DNA of 64,000 nt from Pseudomonas sp. Irchel 3A7 (GTDB lineage Bacteria; Pseudomonadota; Gammaproteobacteria; Pseudomonadales; Pseudomonadaceae): positions 62,001-126,000 of the forward strand of contig NZ_FYED01000013.1 in assembly GCF_900187565.1 (NCBI RefSeq), written 5' to 3'. This document shows, in pieces, positions 12,331-21,890 of this stretch. How positions within the stretch are numbered: the first letter of the stretch is position 1; each line of letters starts with the position of its first letter. The translations under genes were made by a program, and so were the position numbers. Under the pieces are notes generated by a model. It was not told the DNA's origin. It saw only the letters and a list, made by a program, of their open reading frames with translations, and ran no database searches.

Positions 12331-14685
12331 TTAATTGGGCAAAGCGTAGGCAATCACATAGTCCCCGCGATCCGTCGATTGACGCGCACCGCCCACTGTC
12401 AGCAGGATGTACTGCTTGCCGGTTTTCGGCGATACGTAGGTCATCGGCCCGGACTGGCTGCCCACCGGCAAACGCGACTTCCAGATTTCGTTGCCGTTGC
12501 CGGTATCGAAGGCGCGCAGGTAGAAGTCCTGGGTGCCGGCGAAGAACAGCAGGCCGGACTGGGTGGCCAGGGAGGCGCCGAGGGTCGGCATGCCGATCGG
12601 GATCGGCAGGTGCATGCGGATGCCCAGCGGGCCGGTGTCCTGTACCGTGCCGACCGGGACTTGCCACATCAGTTTGTGGGTCTTGAGGTCGATGGCGGAC
12701 ATGGTGCCGAACGGTGGTTTCTGGCACGGAATGCCGACCGCCGAGAGGAAGCGCTCGCGCATGGCGCCGAACGGCGTGCCTTCCTGCGGCACCACGCCCA
12801 TTTCGATACCGCTGGCACCGGCACCGATCTTGTCGCGCGGGATCATGTAGTTGGCCAGGCCCAGGCGCATGTCGTTGACGAACATGTAATTCGTGTTCGG
12901 ATCAACCGAGACGCTGCCCCAGTTCATGCCCCCCAGAGAGCCCGGGAATTGCAAGGCGCGGTCCATGCCCGGCGGGGTGTAGACGCCTTCGTGACGCATG
13001 CCCTTGAACTGGATGCGGCACATTAACTGGTCGAATGGCGTGGCGCCCCACATGTCGGCTTCAGTCAGGGTTTTATTGCCGATTGACGGCATGTCCACCG
13101 AGAACGGCTGGGTTGGCGCGTAACGTTCGCCGGGCACATGGCCTTGCGGCACCGGACGCTCTTCGACGCGGGCGATGGGCACGCCGGTTTCGCGGTTGAG
13201 CAGGAAAATCTCACCTTGCTTGGTGACTTGCGCCAAGGCCGGCTGCATGCCGCCCTTGTCGTCCGGCACGTCGTACAGCAGCGGTTGGGCTGGCAGGTCG
13301 AAGTCCCACAGGTCGTGGTGAGTGGTCTGGAAGTGCCAGCGCACCTGACCGGTCTTCACATCGAGGGCGACGATGGACGAACTCCATTTGTCATCGAACT
13401 CGGTGCGCTGTCCGCCGAAGAAGTCCGGTGTGGCGTTGCCGGTCGGCAAGTAGACCAGACCGAGTTTGGCGTCGTAGGACATGGCCGACCATACGTTCGG
13501 TGTACCACGGGTATACGTCTCGCCCGCCGGAGGGCGTTTGGTGGTGTTCGGGTTGCCCGGATCCCACGCCCACACCAGTTCACCACTACGCACGTCATAG
13601 GCGCGCACCACACCTGGCGGTTCGCCAATGGAGTAGTTATCGGCCACGCGGCCACCGACGACCACCACATCCCCTGCGACCAGTGGGGTGGAGGTTTGCT
13701 GGTAGTAACCGGGCTTCACTTCGCCCATGTCGGTGGTCAGATCGACGGTGCCTTGGTTGCCGAACTCTTCACACGGTTTGCCGGTTTCGGCATTGATGGC
13801 GATCAGGCGCGCATCGCCGGTCGGCAGAAACAGACGTTTCGTACAGGCTGCGGGCTGATTGTCCGAAGATGCCGGGGTTTCGGAATAACCCAGGCCGCGG
13901 CAACGCTGCCAATTAGGCGCGGTGCCTTGCGGGTCGAACTTCCAGCGCTGGGCGCCGGTGTCGGCGTCCAGGGCAAAGACTTTGCCGTAGGCAGTGCAGG
14001 TGTAGACCGTGTCGCCGATTTGCAGCGGGGTGTTCTGGTCTTCGGCGCCGGCGCCGGTGCTTTGCGGGATGTCGCCGGTACGAAAGGTCCAGGCCACCTG
14101 CAGCTTGTCGATATTGCCCTTGTTGATCTGGTCCAGCGCGGCAAAGCGATTGCCGGCCGTGGTGTTGCCCCAGTGCGCCCAGTCTTTCTGCTCATTGCCC
14201 GGTGCAACCGGCGTTACCGTGGGTTCAGTGGCGGCCGTGACCACGTGGGTTGGCACGAACATGTAGGCCATCGTTGCGACGACACCGACGCCCAGAATGC
14301 CTGCAAGACCGTAGGCGCCACGGCCCGCCGTCGCGCCGGAAGCGCGGACCAGTGTCGGGTAGATCAATGCGACGACCAGACCGATCACGGCGAACGTCAG
14401 CACACGCGAAACCAGCGGCCAGTATTCAAAACCGGCATCCCATACCCCCCAGATCGCCGTCAGAATGAGTGCCAGGCCATACAGCCAGGCGCCCTGTGGT
14501 TTGCGGCGGGCGATCATCAGCCCGGAAACCAGCATCGCCAAGCCCATCAGCAGGAAATACCAACTGCCGCCCAACACGATCAGATAACCACCGCCGCCGA
14601 CCAGGCCGAGCCCGATCAGTGCGATCAGGACACCCAGCCCCGCCAGCAACCCTTTGCTGCCGGCGGCAGCCCCAGAAGTATTCAT
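12331..14685 (-). CDS. gcd: Membrane-bound PQQ-dependent glucose dehydrogenase
   Basis: Oxidises glucose to gluconolactone in the periplasm with PQQ as cofactor, passing electrons to ubiquinone. The N-terminal ~135 residues hold about five membrane helices (GLLAGLGVLIALIGLGLVGG onward). The rest is the quinoprotein beta-propeller, with DWAHWGNTTAGNRFAALDQI at its start, CRGLGYSETP, HHDLWDFDLPAQP and a late GGMNWGSVSVDP. At 784 aa from ATG 14685 the length fits the family (about 800). A TTG at 14712 and an ATG at 14703 are alternative starts, but 14685 has GGGGA ahead. It is divergent from the Lrp-type gene. In P. putida KT2440 gcd is not next to pqq; here it lies 6 kb from pqqA. Confidence 0.93.
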   Translation of the reverse strand: MNTSGAAAGSKGLLAGLGVLIALIGLGLVGGGGYLIVLGGSWYFLLMGLAMLVSGLMIARRKPQGAWLYGLALILTAIWGVWDAGFEYWPLVSRVLTFAVIGLVVALIYPTLVRASGATAGRGAYGLAGILGVGVVATMAYMFVPTHVVTAATEPTVTPVAPGNEQKDWAHWGNTTAGNRFAALDQINKGNIDKLQVAWTFRTGDIPQSTGAGAEDQNTPLQIGDTVYTCTAYGKVFALDADTGAQRWKFDPQGTAPNWQRCRGLGYSETPASSDNQPAACTKRLFLPTGDARLIAINAETGKPCEEFGNQGTVDLTTDMGEVKPGYYQQTSTPLVAGDVVVVGGRVADNYSIGEPPGVVRAYDVRSGELVWAWDPGNPNTTKRPPAGETYTRGTPNVWSAMSYDAKLGLVYLPTGNATPDFFGGQRTEFDDKWSSSIVALDVKTGQVRWHFQTTHHDLWDFDLPAQPLLYDVPDDKGGMQPALAQVTKQGEIFLLNRETGVPIARVEERPVPQGHVPGERYAPTQPFSVDMPSIGNKTLTEADMWGATPFDQLMCRIQFKGMRHEGVYTPPGMDRALQFPGSLGGMNWGSVSVDPNTNYMFVNDMRLGLANYMIPRDKIGAGASGIEMGVVPQEGTPFGAMRERFLSAVGIPCQKPPFGTMSAIDLKTHKLMWQVPVGTVQDTGPLGIRMHLPIPIGMPTLGASLATQSGLLFFAGTQDFYLRAFDTGNGNEIWKSRLPVGSQSGPMTYVSPKTGKQYILLTVGGARQSTDRGDYVIAYALPN

Positions 14686-14862
14686 GTCGGAAATTTTCCC
14701 CATTTGTGACAAGGGGCGGAATAATGTACTACCTAGTTACTTATGACAATTTGTCGCAGTCAAAAATGGCACGAACGGTCGTGAAGCCAGATCACACATC
14801 CGTTGCGCGGGATGTGCCTGTAACATACTCATCCACCGATCCATACCGCTGGAGATGCCCCA

Positions 14863-15324
14863 TTGCCTGACACTCGCCCGCCCGTTCTTGACGAAATCGA
14901 CCGCCAGTTGATTGCCGCCCTGCAGATCAATGCCCGCGAAAGCGTGGCCATGCTCGCCCGGCAACTGGGCATCGCCCGCACCACGGTGACTTCACGCCTG
15001 GCGCGACTGGAAAAGGCCAAAGTGATCACCGGTTACGGCGTGCGTCTTGGCCAGCGAGTGGTGGATGGTGGATTGCAGGCGTACGTGGGGATCACGGTGC
15101 AGCCGCGCTCCGGGAAGGAAGTGCTGCGCCGGCTCAGTGCCATGGCCCAGGTGCAACAGCTGTGTGCCGTGAGTGGCGAATTTGATTATGTGGCGTGGTT
15201 GCGTACCGATTCGCCGGAGCAACTGGATCAGTTGCTGGATCAGATTGGCAGTGTGGATGGGGTGGAGAAGACGACGACTTCGATCATCTTGAGCAGCAAG
15301 ATTGATCGGGGGCAGCCGGTTTGA
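14863..15324 (+). CDS. Lrp/AsnC-family regulator of lysine catabolism
   Basis: A 153-aa protein: a helix-turn-helix domain in the first ~60 residues (LDEIDRQLIAALQINARESVAMLARQLGIARTTVTSRLARL) and a C-terminal RAM ligand domain (LQAYVGITVQPRSGKEVL, CAVSGEFDYVAWLRTDSPEQLDQLLDQIGSVDGV). Start TTG 14863 is backed by GGAG at 14851-14854. It precedes davB on the same strand by 230 nt, so it is likely the local regulator of davBA responding to lysine or a related amino acid. It also shares a divergent promoter region with gcd. Confidence 0.85.
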   Translation: MPDTRPPVLDEIDRQLIAALQINARESVAMLARQLGIARTTVTSRLARLEKAKVITGYGVRLGQRVVDGGLQAYVGITVQPRSGKEVLRRLSAMAQVQQLCAVSGEFDYVAWLRTDSPEQLDQLLDQIGSVDGVEKTTTSIILSSKIDRGQPV

Positions 15325-15362
15325 GCTTTCAGTCTTGAATGGGTGGTGTCTGGGCTGGCGCT

Positions 15363-15387
15363 TTCGCGAGCAGGCTCGCTCCCACAA
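15363..15387. repeat. Single REP element
   Basis: TTCGCGAGCAGGCTCGCTCC and following CACA, an unpaired REP between the Lrp-type gene and davB. The rest of the 230-nt gap holds the davB promoter; GACG and CGTC at about 15447-15462 form a weak inverted repeat. Confidence 0.7.
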
Positions 15388-15554
15388 GGGTCAGTATTGT
15401 CAATTCGATTCATACCTTCGTCATATCGATATATTATTTAGCAAAACGACGACACTTTGCGTCTTATTAACGTGTTCCACGCTCTCTAGAATGGCTGCCA
15501 TCTTTTCCTATACTCAGACGCGCACTCCCCGTCGGGTCGCCAGCAAGGTCAGCC

Positions 15555-17237
15555 ATGAACAAGAACAATCGCCATCCTGCAGACGGTAAAAAACCAGTCA
15601 CCATTTTTGGTCCGGACTTTCCTTTCGCCTTCGACGACTGGATCGAGCACCCGGCCGGCCTGGGCAGCATTCCCGAGCACAATCACGGTGCCGAAGTGGC
15701 GATTGTCGGCGCCGGTATCGCTGGGCTGGTGGCCGCATACGAACTGATGAAGCTCGGCCTCAAGCCGGTGGTCTATGAAGCTTCGAAGCTGGGCGGTCGT
15801 CTTCGCTCCCAAGCGTTCAACGGCACCGATGGCATCGTCGCCGAGTTGGGCGGCATGCGTTTTCCGGTGTCGTCCACCGCGTTCTATCACTATGTCGACA
15901 AGCTGGGTCTTGAGACTAAACCTTTCCCCAACCCGCTGACGCCAGCCTCCGGCAGCACCGTCATCGATCTGGAAGGTAAAACCCATTACGCGCAGAAACT
16001 GGCGGATCTTCCTGCATTGTTCCAGGAAGTGGCTGACGCCTGGGCCGACGCCCTGGAAGCCGGCTCGCAGTTCTCCGATATCCAGCAAGCGATCCGCGAC
16101 CGCGACGTACCGCGCCTCAAAGAGTTGTGGAACACCCTCGTGCCACTGTGGGACGACCGCACCTTCTACGACTTCGTCGCCACCTCCAAAGCCTTCGCCA
16201 AATTGTCGTTCCATCACCGCGAAGTGTTCGGCCAGGTCGGTTTCGGCACCGGTGGCTGGGACTCCGACTTCCCCAATTCGATGCTGGAAATTTTCCGCGT
16301 GGTGATGACCAACTGCGACGATCACCAGCACCTGGTGGTCGGTGGCGTGGAACAAGTCCCGCAAGGCATCTGGCGCCATGCGCCGGAACGTTGCGTACAC
16401 TGGCCACAAGGCACCAGCCTCAAGTCGTTGCACAGCGGCGCTCCACGCTCCGGCGTGAAAAAAATCGCCCACGCGCCGGGTGGCCGCTTTGCGGTCACCG
16501 ACAACAACGGCGATACCCGCGAATACGCCGCGGTGCTGACCACTTGCCAGAGCTGGCTGCTGACCACCCAGATCGAATGCGAAGAAACCCTGTTCTCGCA
16601 AAAGATGTGGATGGCCCTGGACCGTACCCGCTACATGCAGTCGTCGAAAACCTTCGTGATGGTCGACCGCCCGTTCTGGAAGGACAAGGATCCGGAAACC
16701 GGCCGTGACCTGATGAGCATGACCCTCACCGATCGCCTGACCCGTGGCACTTACCTGTTCGATAACGGCGACGACAAGCCTGGGGTGATTTGCCTGTCGT
16801 ATTCGTGGATGAGCGATGCGTTGAAAATGCTCCCGCACCCGGTGGAAAAACGCGTGAAACTGGCGCTGGATGCGTTGAAGAAGATCTACCCGAAAGTCGA
16901 CATCGCCGCTCGGATCATCGGCGATCCGATCACCGTTTCATGGGAAGCCGACCCGCATTTCCTCGGTGCCTTCAAAGGCGCCTTGCCTGGTCACTACCGC
17001 TACAACCAGCGCATGTACGCGCACTTCATGCAGGACGAGATGCCTGCGGAACAACGCGGGATATTCATTGCCGGCGACGACGTTTCGTGGACGCCCGCCT
17101 GGGTCGAAGGCGCGGTGCAAACATCGCTCAACGCAGTGTGGGGCATCATGAAACATTTCGGCGGAGCCACACATAAAGAGAACCCGGGCCCGGGTGATGT
17201 GTTCAAAGACATAGGCCCTATCGCCCTTCCCGAGTAA
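15555..17237 (+). CDS. davB: L-lysine 2-monooxygenase (flavin)
   Basis: Converts L-lysine with oxygen to 5-aminovaleramide, the first step of the aminovalerate route. The 560-aa length equals the P. putida enzyme and the sequence is recognisable throughout (start MNKNNRHPADGKK, FGPDFPFAFDDW). The FAD-binding motif VGAGIAGL is at 51-58, with E75 for the ribose, followed by GGRLRSQ and ELGGMRFP. The C-terminal FAD segment GIFIAGDDVSWTPAWVEGAV is near residue 510. It belongs to the flavin monoamine oxidase fold with tryptophan 2-monooxygenase. davA starts 12 nt downstream, so the two form an operon. Confidence 0.95.
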   Translation: MNKNNRHPADGKKPVTIFGPDFPFAFDDWIEHPAGLGSIPEHNHGAEVAIVGAGIAGLVAAYELMKLGLKPVVYEASKLGGRLRSQAFNGTDGIVAELGGMRFPVSSTAFYHYVDKLGLETKPFPNPLTPASGSTVIDLEGKTHYAQKLADLPALFQEVADAWADALEAGSQFSDIQQAIRDRDVPRLKELWNTLVPLWDDRTFYDFVATSKAFAKLSFHHREVFGQVGFGTGGWDSDFPNSMLEIFRVVMTNCDDHQHLVVGGVEQVPQGIWRHAPERCVHWPQGTSLKSLHSGAPRSGVKKIAHAPGGRFAVTDNNGDTREYAAVLTTCQSWLLTTQIECEETLFSQKMWMALDRTRYMQSSKTFVMVDRPFWKDKDPETGRDLMSMTLTDRLTRGTYLFDNGDDKPGVICLSYSWMSDALKMLPHPVEKRVKLALDALKKIYPKVDIAARIIGDPITVSWEADPHFLGAFKGALPGHYRYNQRMYAHFMQDEMPAEQRGIFIAGDDVSWTPAWVEGAVQTSLNAVWGIMKHFGGATHKENPGPGDVFKDIGPIALPE

Positions 17238-17249
17238 GAGGAATCCCCG

Positions 17250-18044
17250 ATGCGTGTAGCCCTTTACCAATGTCCACCGCTGCCTCTGGATGTCGCCGGC
17301 AACCTGCAACGTCTGCAGCAGCTGGCGCAGGAAGCCAAAGGTGCCGATTTGCTGGTGCTGCCGGAGATGTTCCTGACCGGTTACAACATCGGCGTCGATG
17401 CCGTCAGTGTGTTGGCGGAGGTACACAATGGTGAGTCGGCACAGCAAGTTGCGCGCATCGCCCGAACCGCCGGGATCGCCATTTTGTATGGCTATCCCGA
17501 ACGCACCGAGGACGGCCAGATCTACAACGCCGTGCAGTTGATCGACGCCCAGGGCGAGCGCGTCTGCAACTACCGCAAGACCCACCTGTTCGGTGATCTT
17601 GACCGTTCGATGTTCAGCCCCGGCAGCGACGAATTCCCCGTGGTTGAACTCAACGGCTGGAAACTCGGCTTCCTGATTTGCTACGACCTGGAGTTTCCGG
17701 AGAATGCCCGACGCCTGGCCCTCGAGGGCGCCGAGCTGATTCTGGCACCGACGGCCAACATGATTCCCTTTGATTTCGTCGCTGACGTCACCGTCCGCTC
17801 CCGCGCCTTCGAAAACCAGTGCTACGTGGCCTACGCCAACTACTGCGGACACGAAGGCGATATCCACTATTGCGGCCAGAGCAGCATCGCCGCGCCGGAT
17901 GGCAGTCGCATCGCCCAGGCCGGCCTCGATGAAGCCTTGATTGTCGGCGAGCTGGATCGTCAATTGATGGTCGATTCCCGCGCCGCCAATCGCTACCTCA
18001 TCGATCGCCGTCCCGAGCTTTACGGCGCGCTTAACAAGCGCTGA
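17250..18044 (+). CDS. davA: 5-aminovaleramide amidohydrolase (nitrilase superfamily)
   Basis: Hydrolyses 5-aminovaleramide to 5-aminovalerate and ammonia, the step after DavB. At 264 aa it is the expected length. The nitrilase catalytic triad is visible: E39 in VLPEMFLTG, K110 in YRKTHLFG and C144 in LICYDLEFPE. The start ATG 17250 has AGAGGAA ahead and sits 12 nt after davB. pqqF begins 38 nt later, so read-through from dav into the pqq region is possible. Confidence 0.95.
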   Translation: MRVALYQCPPLPLDVAGNLQRLQQLAQEAKGADLLVLPEMFLTGYNIGVDAVSVLAEVHNGESAQQVARIARTAGIAILYGYPERTEDGQIYNAVQLIDAQGERVCNYRKTHLFGDLDRSMFSPGSDEFPVVELNGWKLGFLICYDLEFPENARRLALEGAELILAPTANMIPFDFVADVTVRSRAFENQCYVAYANYCGHEGDIHYCGQSSIAAPDGSRIAQAGLDEALIVGELDRQLMVDSRAANRYLIDRRPELYGALNKR

Positions 18045-18082
18045 TCCGCTAGCATTGGCACTTCACTGTTCCGGAAGTGCCC

Positions 18083-20512
18083 ATGCCTGCGCTGAATCTC
18101 CCTCGCCCCCACACTGAAACCCTGGCCAACGGTCTGCGGGTAACGCTGCGTCATGTGCCCGATCTGAAACGCGCCGCTGCTGCGTTGCGGGTCGCCGTCG
18201 GCAGTCATGATGTTCCGTTGGCGTGGCCTGGCCTGGCGCACTTTCTGGAGCATCTGCTGTTTTTGGGGACCCAACGTTTTCCTGCGGACCAAGGGCTGAT
18301 GGCCTACGTCCAGGGTCATGGCGGGCAGGTGAATGCACGCACCTGCGAGCGCACTACCGATTACTTTTTCGAATTACCGCCTCAGGCTTTCAGCGGCGGG
18401 CTGGAGCGTCTGTCAGACATGCTCGCCCATCCGCGTATGAATGTGGATGATCAGCAGCGGGAACGGGAAGTTCTGCAGGCGGAGTTTGTTGCCTGGTCCC
18501 AGGATGCGACGGCTCAACAGCAGTTTTCGCTGTTCGATGGACTTTCTGAAATTCATCCTCTGCGGGGTTTTCACGCTGGCAATCGCGACAGCCTGCCGGT
18601 TGCGCAACCTGAGTTTCAGCAAGCGCTGAAGGATTTCTATCAACGGTTTTATCAGGCCGGGCAGATGACGTTGAGCCTGGCGGGTCCTCAACCGCTCGAA
18701 GAACTGAAAACGCTGGCCCAAGTGTTCGCCGATGCCATTCCCGAGGGCAAAAGAGCTCCGCAACAAGCACCTGCACCGCTGATGAATGCTACGAACAGAA
18801 GTTATCAACAGATGAACCAACGGCGCCTGGACCTGCTGTTTACGTTTGAAGCGCTGCCCGAATCATCCCCTGAAGCCCTGGCGTTCCTGTGCCATTGGCT
18901 GAATGTAGCGAAACCCGGTGGGCTGCTGGCTGAACTGCAACTACGCGGGCTGGCCCAACAGTTGAAAGCAGCCCCGCTGTATCAATTCGCCGGGCAAGCC
19001 CTGCTGCACATCGAACTCACGCTGAACAGCAATGCGCAGCCAACTGCGATCCGCGAACAGCTATTGGATTGGCTGGGCTTTTTCGCTCGGCAAGACTGGA
19101 GTGAGTTGCGCAACGAATACTCCGTTCTGCTCCAGCGCCAGCAGCAAATCAGCGGCGCCTTGCAACTGGCGCGACTGGACAGCGAACAGCGTGAAGCCGG
19201 GTTATCCGAAAACGGCGTGAAGGCGCTCAAGGAAATCCTCCGACAAATCGGTGCTGTGGATAACTTCACCGGCCAATGGCAACTGCCGGCGCCCAACCCG
19301 TTTTTGCGCTGCGAAACGCCAACGCCCAACGCCGGATTGATTCGCGGACAGACCAGCGCCCACCGTGGCCTGCGCACGTTTGCCCAGGATCGCTCGCGCA
19401 GTCGCCGCGAGCGTTCGCCAATGCAATTCAGCCAGGCGTTGCCGGATAACAGTGCTGAAGGTGCGCTGTATCTGCGTTGGCGCCTGGACGCGGCACCTTG
19501 CAGCAGTCTCCAGTCCCGCCTGGAAAACAACTTGCAACCGTTGCGCGAAGAAGCCCGGCAGGCGGGCGTGGATTTTTCGTTCAGCGCATCGGGCAATGAA
19601 TGGCTGCTGAAGATGACCGGACTCCAGGAGCCGATGCCCACTGTCCTGGAACATGTGCTGAAAACGCTGGCAAACCCTGATGAGGTTTTCCCACAGGACG
19701 AACCGACGACCGTTGCGTTGATGCCGATTCGGCAACTGCTCAAGGCATTGCCCGCTCAATGCCTTGAGCCCACCGCGGAATCGGATGACTTGCAGCAACT
19801 CTGGTCGACTGCCCGCTGGGACGGTCTGGCGATGGGCTTCGGCGCCCAGACCCAAGCGGCAATGGGCTTGTCACTGAGCCGCATACCCGGCACACCGGAC
19901 AACCAACTGACACCTCCGCCAACGATTCGCTCGCAACACCTCTGGAACCAGATCGACACCGGCTCCAGCGAACACGCGGTATTGCTGTTTTGCCCGACTG
20001 CATCCACGGACATCGCCGACGACGCAGCGTGGCGATTGCTCGCTCACCTCACGCAGACGCCTTTCTACCAGCGCCTGCGCGTGGAGTTGCAGCTCGGCTA
20101 CGCGGTGTTCAGCGCACTGCGTCAGATGCACGGACAAACCGGGCTGCTGTTCGGCGTGCAATCACCCAACGTCGCACCGTCGGATCTATTGCAACACATC
20201 GAGCAGTTCCTCAATGAGTTGCCAAAAATGATCCATGGCATCGATGACGCCAGTTTCGTCACTCTTCGCCAAGCGCTTGTCGATCAATTCTGCGCTGACG
20301 CATTACCCAACGCCCAAGCCGCCGATCTGCTTTGGCAGGGCAAGCTGGCCAACCGCTCGTCGGAATATTTGGTTCAACTCTCCGACGCGATTCTTGTGTT
20401 GGATCAACCTGCGCTCATCGCCGCCACACGACGCCTGATTCAAGCCGAAGGCGGTTGGCGTTGCCTGTCCAGCGGGCCGCGTCCTGGCTCGCCTTGGCAA
20501 GTGGCAAAATGA
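18083..20512 (+). CDS. pqqF: PQQ biosynthesis peptidase (M16 family)
   Basis: M16-type zinc endopeptidase that processes the PqqA peptide in PQQ formation. The 809-aa protein has the inverted zinc motif HFLEH at 53-57 and the downstream glutamate in ERTTDYFFELPPQAFSGGLERLSDML. Two M16 halves follow, the second degenerate as in the family. GGAAG at 18073-18077 supports ATG 18083 over GTG 18077. It precedes pqqA, the order found in Pseudomonas (pqqFABCDE). There is a 154-nt gap before pqqA with its own promoter. Confidence 0.93.
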   Translation: MPALNLPRPHTETLANGLRVTLRHVPDLKRAAAALRVAVGSHDVPLAWPGLAHFLEHLLFLGTQRFPADQGLMAYVQGHGGQVNARTCERTTDYFFELPPQAFSGGLERLSDMLAHPRMNVDDQQREREVLQAEFVAWSQDATAQQQFSLFDGLSEIHPLRGFHAGNRDSLPVAQPEFQQALKDFYQRFYQAGQMTLSLAGPQPLEELKTLAQVFADAIPEGKRAPQQAPAPLMNATNRSYQQMNQRRLDLLFTFEALPESSPEALAFLCHWLNVAKPGGLLAELQLRGLAQQLKAAPLYQFAGQALLHIELTLNSNAQPTAIREQLLDWLGFFARQDWSELRNEYSVLLQRQQQISGALQLARLDSEQREAGLSENGVKALKEILRQIGAVDNFTGQWQLPAPNPFLRCETPTPNAGLIRGQTSAHRGLRTFAQDRSRSRRERSPMQFSQALPDNSAEGALYLRWRLDAAPCSSLQSRLENNLQPLREEARQAGVDFSFSASGNEWLLKMTGLQEPMPTVLEHVLKTLANPDEVFPQDEPTTVALMPIRQLLKALPAQCLEPTAESDDLQQLWSTARWDGLAMGFGAQTQAAMGLSLSRIPGTPDNQLTPPPTIRSQHLWNQIDTGSSEHAVLLFCPTASTDIADDAAWRLLAHLTQTPFYQRLRVELQLGYAVFSALRQMHGQTGLLFGVQSPNVAPSDLLQHIEQFLNELPKMIHGIDDASFVTLRQALVDQFCADALPNAQAADLLWQGKLANRSSEYLVQLSDAILVLDQPALIAATRRLIQAEGGWRCLSSGPRPGSPWQVAK

Positions 20513-20666
20513 TCATTACCGAGGCTGCAATTAACTTTCTCGAACATTTGCAGCCAATTCCATTGAAATTTTAAGTAACATAGCTGCCTAACTATCTGAC
20601 ACCTCTTGCCGGAGGTGGACTATATGTATAGATGCCACCAGTCCCATCACTTGAAGGAACGCCCCC
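20513..20666 (+). promoter_or_regulatory. Promoter region of pqqA
   Basis: A 154-nt gap. It has a CACCTC/GAGGTG inverted repeat at about 20600-20617 and an AT-rich TATATGTATAG just after it, which may be the -10 region. GAAGGA at 20653-20658 is the pqqA ribosome-binding site. No firm -35 can be named. Confidence 0.4.
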
Positions 20667-20741
20667 ATGTCTTGGACAAAACCTGCTTACACCGACCTGC
20701 GTATCGGCTTTGAAGTCACCATGTACTTCGCCAGCCGCTAA
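20667..20741 (+). CDS. pqqA: PqqA precursor peptide of PQQ
   Basis: A 24-aa ribosomal peptide whose Glu and Tyr side chains are cross-linked by PqqE and become the PQQ skeleton. The conserved core EVTMY is present, with Glu16 and Tyr20 in the required spacing; the start is [15 protein letters not shown]. It is too short for ordinary gene prediction but unmistakable here. A hairpin right after it probably limits read-through and keeps pqqA expressed above the enzyme genes. Confidence 0.97.
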
Positions 20742-20768
20742 TCTCTGCCTTGGCAGACATGCAGTACG

Positions 20769-20799
20769 ACGCCTCGGTTATGCCGAGGCGTTTTATTTT
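20769..20799 (+). terminator. Hairpin attenuator between pqqA and pqqB
   Basis: ACGCCTCGG (20769-20777) pairs with CCGAGGCGT (20783-20791), followed by TTTTATTTT. A partial terminator at this place explains high pqqA and low pqqB-E transcript in other Pseudomonas. Confidence 0.75.
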
Positions 20800-20841
20800 C
20801 AGCGTTACTTTTAATTTCAACGTTGCAATGATGGAGCATCC

Positions 20842-21753
20842 ATGCTTGTCCAGATTCTAGGTTCCGCCGCCGGCGGCGGTTTCCCCCAGTGGAACTGCAA
20901 CTGCGTGAACTGCGCCGGTTTTCGCAACGGCAACCTGCGGGCCAAGGCGCGAACCCAGTCGTCTATCGCGATCTCCGATGACGGCGTGAATTGGGTGCTG
21001 TGCAATACCTCACCGGACATCCGTGCCCAACTCCAGAGCTTCGCCCCGATGCAGCCGGGCCGCGCGCTGCGCGATACCGGCATCGGCGCAATCATCCTGA
21101 TGGACAGCCAGATCGACCACACTACCGGCCTGCTCATGCTGCGTGAAGGTTGCCCGCATCAGGTCTGGTGCACCGACATGGTCCACGAAGACCTGAGCAC
21201 CGGGTTCCCGTTGTTCAACATGCTGACTCACTGGAACGGCGGCCTGATCTGGAACCGCATCGAACTGGACCAGAGCTTCAATATCCCGGCCTGCCCTAAC
21301 CTGCTTTTCACTCCGCTGCCACTGCGTAGCGCCGCACCGCCCTACTCGCCGCACCGCTTCGACCCACATCCGGGCGACAACATCGGCCTGATCGTCGAAG
21401 ACCTGAACACCGGCGGTAAACTGTTCTACGCGCCAGGCTTGGGCAAGGTCGATGCATCGTTGCTGGAGATCATGGCCAGCAGCGATTGCCTGCTGGTGGA
21501 CGGTACGCTGTGGGACGACGACGAAATGCAGCGACGCGGCGTCGGCACCCGCACCGGTCGGGAAATGGGCCACCTGGCGCAGAACGGCCCGGGCGGCATG
21601 CTCGAAGTGCTGGAGCAATTGCCCGATCAGCGCAAGGTGCTCATCCACATCAACAACACCAACCCGATTCTTGATGAGGATTCGCCGGAACGCGCGGAGC
21701 TGGATCGACGCAATGTTGAAGTGGCGTATGACGGCATGAGTATTGTGCTGTAG
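20842..21753 (+). CDS. pqqB: PqqB, PQQ biosynthesis metallo-beta-lactamase-fold protein
   Basis: A 303-aa protein of the metallo-beta-lactamase fold, acting late in PQQ synthesis as a proposed hydroxylase of the cross-linked Glu-Tyr intermediate. The start LVQILGSAAGGGFPQWNCNC is characteristic, with paired cysteines in CNCVNCAGF. The metal-site segment SQIDHTTGLLML is near residue 95, and later parts include GREMGHL and HINNTNPIL. It lies 100 nt after pqqA, beyond the hairpin. A REP pair separates it from pqqC. Confidence 0.96.
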   Translation: MLVQILGSAAGGGFPQWNCNCVNCAGFRNGNLRAKARTQSSIAISDDGVNWVLCNTSPDIRAQLQSFAPMQPGRALRDTGIGAIILMDSQIDHTTGLLMLREGCPHQVWCTDMVHEDLSTGFPLFNMLTHWNGGLIWNRIELDQSFNIPACPNLLFTPLPLRSAAPPYSPHRFDPHPGDNIGLIVEDLNTGGKLFYAPGLGKVDASLLEIMASSDCLLVDGTLWDDDEMQRRGVGTRTGREMGHLAQNGPGGMLEVLEQLPDQRKVLIHINNTNPILDEDSPERAELDRRNVEVAYDGMSIVL

Positions 21754-21776
21754 GGATTAAGACCGCTGCGCGGTCA

Positions 21777-21841
21777 TTCGCGAGCAGGCTCGCTCCCACA
21801 GGAGAATTCGATCAACTGTGGGAGCGAGCCTGCTCGCGAAG
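21777..21841. repeat. REP pair between pqqB and pqqC
   Basis: TTCGCGAGCAGGCTCGCTCC at 21777 and the inverse CTGTGGGAGCGAGCCTGC from 21816. It sits inside the pqq operon and could stabilise upstream mRNA. Confidence 0.85.
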
Positions 21842-21890
21842 AGGCCAGTCCAGACACTAAGATTTCTACGGTTAGCCCCGGAGACCCGCA

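Noticed and set aside
13138..14709. 523-aa open frame antisense to gcd
   Set aside because: Shadow of a conserved membrane dehydrogenase; no domain visible.
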